Assembly (NCBI GenBank): GCA_016938095.1
Contig: JAFGVG010000112.1
Coordinates: forward strand, 1 to 5,335
DNA: 5,335 bases
Reading direction: 5' to 3'
Origin: Bacteroidales bacterium
GTDB taxonomy: Bacteria; Bacteroidota; Bacteroidia; Bacteroidales; UBA10428
Under the pieces are notes generated by a model. The model did no database searches. It was given only the letters and a program-made list of their open reading frames with translations, and was not told where the DNA came from. Below, in pieces: positions 1 through 5,335 of the stretch; positions within the stretch are counted from its first letter, which is position 1, and the number at the start of each line of letters is the position of its first letter. Position numbers and translations under genes: made by a program.

Positions 1-735
1 AACCAGGGTTTCGCGTATGTAAATGGTTGAATCTTTGAGGGCAATATGCTGACCCAGGTTTTCCGAGGCCATGAGCCTGTTAATGCGCACCTGCGAAGCA
101 CGTAACACCTCGAGCTGTTTGGCATAGCGGGAGCTGTCGGAATTCAGGTAAACCTGTGATTGTAACAACTGTAGCTTTGAAGCAGCTCCCAGCAGGTAAC
201 GTTCTTCATCAATTCGCACCCGCTCGCGCGAAAGGGAAACCGCATAAGCCAGGTTGTGGTATAATTGCAACTGTTGAATGTAATAATAGTACTCCGAAGC
301 CATATCGGCGACAAAATCCTCGATGGTCATTTGGGTATTGAGTTCACCCATAAGCTTGAGCTCATTCAGTTTTTTCCAGGTTGTCTGAGCGCTGAATCCT
401 CTGAACAAGTCCCATCCAAGGGCAACCCCGGCAGTTGTGGTAGTGTTATGCACTCCCGTATAAGAGGTATCTCCACCTGTGGTATATGTTTGAGCCGTGT
501 TATTAATGGTTCCGCCATAACGGCCGTTCAGGTCAACTGAGGGAAGAAAACCGGCATTGCCGGGTGTACGGTTATTGGCTGCCATTTCGGCATTACTGCG
601 GGCAATCTGAATGGCAAAATTATTTTCCAGACCCGAGGTAATGCATCTGTTCAAATCATACACTTCCTGTGCCTGAACAACAAGCCCCGTAAAGGAAATC
701 CAGGTCAGCAGTAAAAAACTCTTACTTGTCATCAT
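1..735 (-). CDS. TolC-like outer-membrane efflux channel, N-terminal part (runs off left edge)
   Basis: This is the outer-membrane factor of the tripartite pump. By family knowledge it forms a trimeric barrel plus periplasmic alpha-tunnel that lets substrate leave the cell. The frame is open without a stop from 735 to base 1, giving 245 residues; family members are usually about 430-480, so the C-terminal half is outside the window. Residues 1-23 look like a signal peptide (MMTSK, a hydrophobic run, then VVQAQ), with no lipobox cysteine. OEP-family hallmarks follow: LNRCITSGLENN (28-39), GNAGFLPSVDL (59-69), a Thr/Gly/Tyr-rich stretch at about 74-101 that fits an outer loop, LGWDLFRGF (106-114), and RYLLGAASKLQLLQSQ (179-194), the typical helix signature of the repeat. 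The gene starts inside the permease gene (14-base overlap). Two adjacent ATGs (735 and 732) are possible starts. The second has better spacing from an AAGGA at 742-738. The family call is secure; the substrate is unknown. Confidence 0.95.
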   Translation of the reverse strand, partial: MMTSKSFLLLTWISFTGLVVQAQEVYDLNRCITSGLENNFAIQIARSNAEMAANNRTPGNAGFLPSVDLNGRYGGTINNTAQTYTTGGDTSYTGVHNTTTTAGVALGWDLFRGFSAQTTWKKLNELKLMGELNTQMTIEDFVADMASEYYYYIQQLQLYHNLAYAVSLSRERVRIDEERYLLGAASKLQLLQSQVYLNSDSSRYAKQLEVLRASQVRINRLMASENLGQHIALKDSTIYIRETLV

Positions 736-3700
736 CGTCCTTGTTCGTTTCAGAAGATATCAGTTGGTACATAGCCGGAACCACATAAAGGGTAAGAAAG
801 GTCGACAGCGTCATACCACCCACAACAGCAACCCCCATGGCAATGCGACTCTGGGCACCCTCACCCAAACCAAGTGCCAACGGCAGAATACCAAATATAG
901 TAGCAAGGCTGGTCATGAGAATAGGTCGGAACCTGGCAGCCGCTGCATATCTGATGGCATTAGCCCTCGACATTCCGGCTTCCTTGCGCTGGTTGGCAAA
1001 TTCAACAATGAGGATGCCGTTTTTGGAAACCAGTCCGATCAGCATAATGATGCCTATCTGGCTGAAGATATTCATGGTAATGTTAAAATACCACATGAAG
1101 ATCAGCGCACCGGTAAGGGCCAGCGGAACGGTCATCATCACAATGATTGGATCTTTGAAACTTTCGAACTGGGCTGCCAGCACCAGAAAGATGAGCACAA
1201 GTGCCAGTCCGAAGGCAAACATAAGGCTCGAGGAACTTTCCTGAAAATCCCTTGAATCACCGGCAAGTGCTGTACGGAATGTTTCATCCAGTGCCTTATC
1301 GGCAATCTTATCCATCTCTTCGATGCCCTCGCTGATGGTTTTTCCTTCAGCCAGTCCGGCAGATATGGTGGCAGCCACAAAGCGGTTGTAGCGGTATAGT
1401 TGTGGAGGGGCAGTACTTTCATTCAAGGTGACAAGGTTGTCAAACTGGATCATGTCACCGGCACTGTTGCGAACGTAAAGCGACTGCAGGTTCATGGGGG
1501 TATTGCGATCCTCCCGGGCCAATTCGCCCAAAATCTGGTATTGTTTGCCGTTCATGAAAAAGTAACCGAAGCGTTGACCACTGAGCGCCAGTTGCAGCGT
1601 CTGACCAATATTCTGGGTAGAAACACCTAGCAGATTGGCTTTATCGCGGTTGATGCTGATCTGGATTTCGGGCTTGGTGAACCTGAGGTTTACATCGGCC
1701 ATGATAAAAGTAGGATTGTTGTTTACCTCGGCCATGAATGCAGGCAATATCTCGCGTAATTTATCGATGGTTTGTGCCTGAATAACATATTGAACAGGTA
1801 AACCGGCACGGCGTCCGCCGAATGTTGACTGCTGAATAACATTGGCCCTGGCTTTTGTTTTATTCCGTGCCTGAGCCGCGAGCTGATTGGCAATTTCCTG
1901 CTGTGAACGTTCCCTATCATCGGGTTCCCTGAGTATGATACGGACAAAGCTAAAGCCGCTCCTCACAAGCGTTTGAATAATTTCTGCCTCAGGAACAGAT
2001 TGTTCCACCATCTTGGCCAGGTCTTCCACATAATCGAGGGTGAACTCATAGGTCGACCCCTCAGGCGTGGTATTGTTGATCATTATCTGCGAACGGTCTT
2101 CCAATGGAGCCATTTCAGCCGGAATATTCCTCCAGAGAAAGAAAATCAGTACAAAGGCAGTGACAATGATACTTATGGCCAAAAGCTTATTTTTAAGAAA
2201 GGCGTCCAATGAGTTTTTGTATCCGTCATTCAGCTTAACAAAGAAATTTTCGGTAACCCTGAATATCCAGGTATGTTTGGTATGTGGCTTCAGCATTTTG
2301 GTCGAAAGCATGGGTGTAAGGGTAAGGGCCACAAATGCCGATATGGCAACGGCCCCGGCCAGCACAATGCTAAACTCGCGGAACAACCGTCCCGTCATAC
2401 CCTCGAGGAATACGATAGGAAAGAAAACAGCAATAAGTGTAATGGTTGTAGCGATAATGGCAAAGAAAATTTCATTGGCCCCTTTAAGACCTGCCTCCAG
2501 GGGTTCCATGCCGCTCTCAATTTTCACATATATATTCTCCATCATCACAATGGCGTCGTCCACCACAATACCAATGGCCAGCACAATGGCCAACAGGGTA
2601 AGCACATTGATGGTAAAACCGGCCAGGTACATGATAAAAAATGCACCGATGAGAGATACCGGAATGACAATGATGGGAATTAGCGTAGTCCGCCAATCGC
2701 GCAGGAAGAAAAATATAATGATAACAACCAGTCCGAAGGCGATCAGTATGGTGTCCACCACTTCACGGATGGAGGAACGTATATACTTGGTGTTGTCAAA
2801 GCCGATTTCCACTTCAATATCGTCCGGGAGATCTTTTTCCATGAATGCAAGCCTTTCATAAACCTCATCGACAATGTCGATGTGATTGGCACCTGGCTGC
2901 GGAACAATAACAGTAGCCACCATGGGTACGCCGTTCATTTTTAGTATTCCCCTGATATCTTCCGGCCCCAGTTCAGCGCGGCCCACATCACTGACCCTTA
3001 CAACCTGATCGCCCGTTTGCTTGATAATAAGGTTATTGAATTCAGCCGGTGTTGTCATCAGACCCAGTGTACGGATGGTCAATTCCGTAGTATTTCCTTC
3101 CACACTCCCCGATGGCAACTCCACATTTTCGCGGCCAATGGCATTGCGCACATCAAGGGGCGTTAACCCGTAACCTGCCAGCTTGGCCGGATCGAGCCAT
3201 AAGCGCATGGCATAGCGCTTTTCACCCCATATCATTACGGCACTGACACCAGGAACCGTCTGCAACTGTTCTTTAAAGGTAAGATCTGCTATTTCCGATA
3301 GTTCGAGCAATGATCGTTTGTTGCTTTTAACGGCTAGCATCATAATAGGTGATGCATCGGCATCAGCCTTGGCAACCACCGGCGGGTCGACGTCGCGCGG
3401 CAACATACGCTGTGCCTGCGAAACTTTATCCCGTACATCGTTTGCTGCCGTTTCGAGGTCAACGCTCAGTTCAAATTCGACCGTGATATTACTCCCACCC
3501 TGCCGGCTGACACTGGTAAGTGTTCTTATTCCCGGAATGCCGTTGATACTTTGCTCAAGCGGCTCGGTGATCTGCGTTTCAATAACATCGGAATTGGCCC
3601 CGGGATAGGAAGTACTAACCGTAATGATCGCCGGATCCACGCTGGGAAACTCACGTACTCCAAGGTAGGTGAGTCCAATAAAGCCGAAAAGAACAATAAC

Positions 3701-3757
3701 CAGCGAAAATACGGTTGTCAGTACCGGACGTTTTATACTTGTTGAAGAAAGACTCAT
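722..3757 (-). CDS. RND efflux permease, HAE-1 (AcrB-like) family
   Basis: This is the inner-membrane proton/substrate antiporter of the pump: 1011 residues, complete, slightly shorter than AcrB (about 1049). The layout is classic RND. TM1 is at about 11-31, a first large periplasmic loop at 32-335, TM2-6 at about 336-484, TM7 at about 523-543, a second periplasmic loop to about 842, and TM8-12 at about 843-1000. The proton-relay residues are present: Asp400-Asp401 in TM4 (GIVVDDAIVMMEN), Lys912 in TM10 (GLVSKNGILIVEF), and the TM11 motif RFRPILMTS (942-950). VDDAIV rather than the VDGAVV type of metal exporters supports HAE-1 (drugs, dyes, detergents, lipids) over CzcA/CusA heavy-metal pumps. 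The N-terminus (REFPSVDPAIITVSTSYPGA, 35-54) is typical. Start ATG at 3757 has a strong ribosome binding site. Oddities are an apparently short loop at about 592-601 compared with AcrB, and a highly charged C-terminus ending DDDDK. Substrate cannot be read from sequence. Confidence 0.97.
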   Translation of the reverse strand: MSLSSTSIKRPVLTTVFSLVIVLFGFIGLTYLGVREFPSVDPAIITVSTSYPGANSDVIETQITEPLEQSINGIPGIRTLTSVSRQGGSNITVEFELSVDLETAANDVRDKVSQAQRMLPRDVDPPVVAKADADASPIMMLAVKSNKRSLLELSEIADLTFKEQLQTVPGVSAVMIWGEKRYAMRLWLDPAKLAGYGLTPLDVRNAIGRENVELPSGSVEGNTTELTIRTLGLMTTPAEFNNLIIKQTGDQVVRVSDVGRAELGPEDIRGILKMNGVPMVATVIVPQPGANHIDIVDEVYERLAFMEKDLPDDIEVEIGFDNTKYIRSSIREVVDTILIAFGLVVIIIFFFLRDWRTTLIPIIVIPVSLIGAFFIMYLAGFTINVLTLLAIVLAIGIVVDDAIVMMENIYVKIESGMEPLEAGLKGANEIFFAIIATTITLIAVFFPIVFLEGMTGRLFREFSIVLAGAVAISAFVALTLTPMLSTKMLKPHTKHTWIFRVTENFFVKLNDGYKNSLDAFLKNKLLAISIIVTAFVLIFFLWRNIPAEMAPLEDRSQIMINNTTPEGSTYEFTLDYVEDLAKMVEQSVPEAEIIQTLVRSGFSFVRIILREPDDRERSQQEIANQLAAQARNKTKARANVIQQSTFGGRRAGLPVQYVIQAQTIDKLREILPAFMAEVNNNPTFIMADVNLRFTKPEIQISINRDKANLLGVSTQNIGQTLQLALSGQRFGYFFMNGKQYQILGELAREDRNTPMNLQSLYVRNSAGDMIQFDNLVTLNESTAPPQLYRYNRFVAATISAGLAEGKTISEGIEEMDKIADKALDETFRTALAGDSRDFQESSSSLMFAFGLALVLIFLVLAAQFESFKDPIIVMMTVPLALTGALIFMWYFNITMNIFSQIGIIMLIGLVSKNGILIVEFANQRKEAGMSRANAIRYAAAARFRPILMTSLATIFGILPLALGLGEGAQSRIAMGVAVVGGMTLSTFLTLYVVPAMYQLISSETNKDDDDK
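738..742 (-). promoter_or_regulatory. Ribosome binding site of the channel gene, inside the permease gene
   Basis: AAGGA on the minus strand lies within the Asn-Lys-Asp codons at the permease C-terminus. It is 2 bases from the first ATG (735) and 5 bases from the second (732), so it favours the second as the true start. Its position before the permease stop suggests that ribosomes finishing the permease re-initiate on the channel gene. Confidence 0.55.
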
Positions 3758-3761
3758 AATG

Positions 3762-3767
3762 CTCCTT
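3762..3767 (-). promoter_or_regulatory. Ribosome binding site of the RND permease gene
   Basis: AAGGAG on the minus strand lies 4 bases before the permease ATG at 3757, in the 15-base gap after the adaptor stop codon (TAA, 3775-3773). It fixes the permease start. An ATG at 3773-3771, overlapping the adaptor stop, is in another frame and does not compete. Confidence 0.75.
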
Positions 3768-3772
3768 GTCCA

Positions 3773-4873
3773 TTATTTATTAACCACCACCACGGTATCC
3801 AGTTTTACCGGCAGACCTTCGCGCAACTGTAAAATGCCCGATGTCAGCAAGGTATCGCCAAATGCCAGACCAGATTTGATCTGTATAAGCGCTTCGGTAC
3901 GCAAACCTGTTTCAACCTTAACGGTCGAAGCCTTTCCCGACCGGTAAACGAACACCTTTTCTCCTTCCATCTCTGGTATAAGGGCCTCGGTTGGGATGGC
4001 GATGGTATTGTCAATCTTCGAAAGCCGCATGTCGATACTGGCAAAACGGCCAGGCCTGAGTTCTTCGCGTGAATTCGGGTATAAAGCCCTAACGCCAATG
4101 GTTCGTGTATCAATGTTGATCTTAGGTTCAACTGCATATACTGTGGCCCTGAAAACATTGTTATTACCATCAATGGTAAATTCAATGGGAAAGCCCGGTT
4201 TAACCTCGCTTGCATACCTTTCCGGTATGGCAAATTCAATTTTCAGCGGGCTTGTTTTTACCAGCCGTACAATTTTGGTGGCTGGTGTGGCATAACTCCC
4301 TTCACTCAGCAGCCGCAAACCGACAATACCATCGAAGGGAGCCCTGAGCTCGGTTTCAGCAATCCTGGCTTTAATCAGCAAAACATCAGCCTCAATCGCT
4401 TGCAATTCGGTGGCAATTTGGTCGTAGCTTTCACGGCTGATGGCATCTTTCTCGAGCAGACTGCGTTGTCTGAATTCTTTTTCCTCGGCAAGTTTTTTCT
4501 GCGCTTCGAGTTTCAGTAGTTGTGCCTGCAAAGGCCTGTCGTTCATCTTAGCCAGCAGATCTCCTTTTTTAACACGGGTACCTTCGCGAAAATGGATGGC
4601 CACGATTTTCCCGGAGGTTTCAAATGACAAGTCTACCTCCTCGTCGGGAAGAATGGTTCCCGAGCTGTTCTTCATCTCATTCATCTGAACGGGTGAAATC
4701 AGGTATCCGCTAACCGGTAAGATTTGCTGTCCCCCTCCGCGCATGGCCATACCAGTAGGGGCTCCGTCTTTAGCACCTTTACCAAGTAATGGTTTGATTT
4801 TGGGTAAGAAAATGATCAATGCCAGCAATGCGATTACCAAAATGGTGAGGATGATTTTTAACCTGTTTTTCAT
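3773..4873 (-). CDS. Periplasmic adaptor (membrane fusion protein) of the RND pump
   Basis: This 366-residue HlyD/AcrA-family adaptor links the permease to the outer-membrane channel. A short cytoplasmic end (MKNR) is followed by one hydrophobic segment at 5-24. No cysteine is present in the protein, so it is not an AcrA-type lipoprotein and is probably held by an uncleaved N-terminal helix. A flexible Gly/Lys/Met-containing linker (31-50) leads to the first lipoyl half (about 78-112: ETSGKIVAIHFREGTRVKKGD). The alpha-hairpin follows (about 113-172), then the second lipoyl half (173-205: ELRAPFDGIVGLRLLSEGS). The beta-barrel is at about 207-285 and the membrane-proximal domain at about 288-360. 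The hairpin tip holds the channel-docking motif RxxxLxxxxxxS as Arg135, Leu139, Ser146, matching the AcrA pattern. In-frame TAA codons lie just upstream of the ATG at 4873, supporting that start. The leader is A-rich with no strong Shine-Dalgarno. It is the first gene of the operon; substrate is unknown. Confidence 0.96.
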   Translation of the reverse strand: MKNRLKIILTILVIALLALIIFLPKIKPLLGKGAKDGAPTGMAMRGGGQQILPVSGYLISPVQMNEMKNSSGTILPDEEVDLSFETSGKIVAIHFREGTRVKKGDLLAKMNDRPLQAQLLKLEAQKKLAEEKEFRQRSLLEKDAISRESYDQIATELQAIEADVLLIKARIAETELRAPFDGIVGLRLLSEGSYATPATKIVRLVKTSPLKIEFAIPERYASEVKPGFPIEFTIDGNNNVFRATVYAVEPKINIDTRTIGVRALYPNSREELRPGRFASIDMRLSKIDNTIAIPTEALIPEMEGEKVFVYRSGKASTVKVETGLRTEALIQIKSGLAFGDTLLTSGILQLREGLPVKLDTVVVVNK

Positions 4874-5068
4874 ATGCGTTTTTTATTGCCTGCCTTATTC
4901 GTTTGACGGTATTACCTAACACAGAATGGGTTGGAATGTTCACCGCTAAGACGGCGTAAAAGTAAACAAAACGCCAATGAAATAATGAACGAATATACAA
5001 ACCCATTCAATGAATAGACATACCCGAAGTTCGTTAAAATTTGTTAACTTACCCAAAAAATAAACCCA
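4874..5068. promoter_or_regulatory. Divergent intergenic region, presumed promoters for the efflux operon and the plus-strand gene
   Basis: These 195 bases separate two outward-facing genes, so promoters for both should be here. The region is AT-rich. The minus strand has two partial matches to the Bacteroidota -7 consensus TAnnTTTG: TATATTCG (4997-4990) and TACTTTTA (4964-4957). Neither has a convincing TTTG at the expected -33 distance. The plus strand has TAAAATTTG (5035-5043), which carries one base too many, 25 bases before the plus-strand ATG. Small inverted repeats are ATTCA-A-TGAAT (5005-5015), CGAA-G-TTCG (5025-5033) and GGCGT/ACGCC (4953-4957 with 4971-4975). Any of these could be an operator, but none is specific to a known regulator family. 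That promoters lie here is well supported; the individual elements are not. Confidence 0.5.
4924..5008. repeat. Spaced 9-base inverted repeat GAATGGGTT / AACCCATTC
   Basis: GAATGGGTT at 4924-4932 is the exact reverse complement of AACCCATTC at 5000-5008, with 67 bases between the arms. The match does not extend on either side. It lies wholly in the divergent intergenic region upstream of the adaptor. It may be a pair of regulator half-sites, part of a structured leader, or chance. Confidence 0.4.
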
Positions 5069-5335
5069 ATGGAAGAATCAGTAATGAAAAAGCATGTATC
5101 CCTGGTTGCAGCCTTACAGATTGGCTTTAGCGCCATGGGCATTATCGGTGCCACCATTATCTTTTTTGTTTTCTCATTTGCAGGCTCCTTTATCGAGGAA
5201 GTGGATGTTGCCGGAGTGGTTATTAAATTCATGGGCACTTTCCTGCCGGCCTTGATATTGCTTGCCTCCATTCTTGGCCTGATTGCCGGAATAGGCCTGT
5301 TGAGTTTTCAGAAATGGTCGCGTTTTATGGCCATG
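5069..5335 (+). CDS. Small membrane protein of unknown function, N-terminal part (runs off right edge)
   Basis: An open frame of 89 codons runs from ATG 5069 to the right edge without a stop. It has two long hydrophobic segments: about 10-36 (VSLVAALQIGFSAMGIIGA and on) and about 53-78 (FMGTFLPALILLASILGLIAG and on). A short acidic loop (FIEEVD, 41-46) lies between them, and a basic/aromatic QKWSRF follows the second. The pattern of a short MKKHV start, two or more helices and a GIGLL-x-x-x-x-W-[AS]-R turn resembles small uncharacterised membrane proteins common in Bacteroidota, from memory and without a search. An alternative in-frame start is the ATG at 5084 (MKKHVSLV), with GGAAG 9 bases upstream; the 5069 start has only an A-rich leader. 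It is divergent from the pump operon, so a shared promoter region is possible, but no functional link is shown. It has no helix-turn-helix and is not a local repressor. Confidence 0.75.
   Translation, partial: MEESVMKKHVSLVAALQIGFSAMGIIGATIIFFVFSFAGSFIEEVDVAGVVIKFMGTFLPALILLASILGLIAGIGLLSFQKWSRFMAM

Noticed and set aside
156..540. Plus-strand frames of 61 and 91 codons opposite the channel gene
   Set aside because: They are antisense to a region with clear OEP-family signatures and have no domain character.
764..1255. Two overlapping plus-strand frames (163 and 135 codons) opposite the permease C-terminal part
   Set aside because: Both are antisense to TM8-TM12 of the permease. One is His/Gln/Asn-rich and the other is a mirror of the helix codons; neither shows a family motif.
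1138..1422. Minus-strand 94-codon frame inside the permease gene
   Set aside because: It is an alternative frame of the same strand within intact permease coding sequence. The permease reading is continuous, so there is no frameshift to explain.
2067..2861. Plus-strand open frame of 264 codons opposite the permease gene
   Set aside because: It lies wholly antisense to a clearly conserved RND core (TM2-TM6). Its product is a low-complexity Met/Ser/Thr/Ile-rich string with no recognisable domain, as expected for the reverse of membrane-helix codons.
722..3757. Heavy-metal (CzcA/CusA-type) assignment for the RND permease
   Set aside because: TM4 reads VDDAIVMMEN, the HAE-1 form with paired aspartates, rather than the VDGAVV-type motif of metal exporters. 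The adaptor shows no His- or Met-rich metal-binding tail.
4953..4975. GGCGT...ACGCC hairpin as a possible terminator or riboswitch
   Set aside because: The stem is only 5 base pairs with a 13-base loop and no following T-run. No riboswitch core was recognised in the leader.
4779..5006. Minus-strand 75-codon frame overlapping the adaptor start and its leader
   Set aside because: It is out of frame with the adaptor and covers the promoter region. It has no recognisable protein character, and the adaptor start is well supported by upstream in-frame stops.
5044..5271. Minus-strand 75-codon frame opposite the small membrane protein
   Set aside because: The plus-strand frame has a coherent two-helix membrane pattern and runs on to the edge. 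The opposite frame is a Lys/Pro/Thr-rich shadow.

Overview
The window is an efflux-pump operon from a Gram-negative bacterium, most likely a Bacteroidota member. Three tightly packed minus-strand genes encode a complete tripartite RND pump. Read in the direction of transcription (right to left) they are a periplasmic adaptor (membrane fusion protein, 4873-3773), an inner-membrane RND permease of the HAE-1 drug/hydrophobe type (3757-722), and a TolC-like outer-membrane channel (735 to the left edge, cut off after 245 residues). A fourth gene, on the plus strand from 5069 and cut off by the right edge, starts a small two-or-more-helix membrane protein of unknown function.

The organism assignment is inference. 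It rests on the adaptor-permease-channel gene order, the moderate base composition, A-rich leaders without a clear Shine-Dalgarno before the first gene of each transcription unit, and protein wording (for example the GNAGFLPSV stretch of the channel) that I associate with Bacteroidota pumps. No finer taxonomic placement is justified.

Layout: 1-735, N-terminal part of the outer-membrane channel (minus); 722-3757, RND permease (minus), overlapping the channel start by 14 bases; 3758-3772, a 15-base gap carrying a good ribosome binding site; 3773-4873, adaptor (minus); 4874-5068, a 195-base divergent intergenic region that must hold the promoters for both directions and contains several small inverted repeats; 5069-5335, small membrane protein (plus). 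No RNA gene, mobile element, CRISPR array or phage feature was seen.

How the parts work together: by family knowledge the permease uses the proton gradient to drive substrate from the periplasm or outer leaflet into the channel. The adaptor bridges permease and channel through its hairpin tip, and the channel crosses the outer membrane. Overlap and short spacing indicate one transcript with coupled translation. No local regulator (TetR, AraC, MarR or two-component) is visible in the window.

I did not find a previously undescribed system here. The observations most worth a second look are an apparently shortened switch-loop region in the permease, its DDDDK C-terminus that overlaps the next gene's start, and the unexplained divergent small membrane protein.
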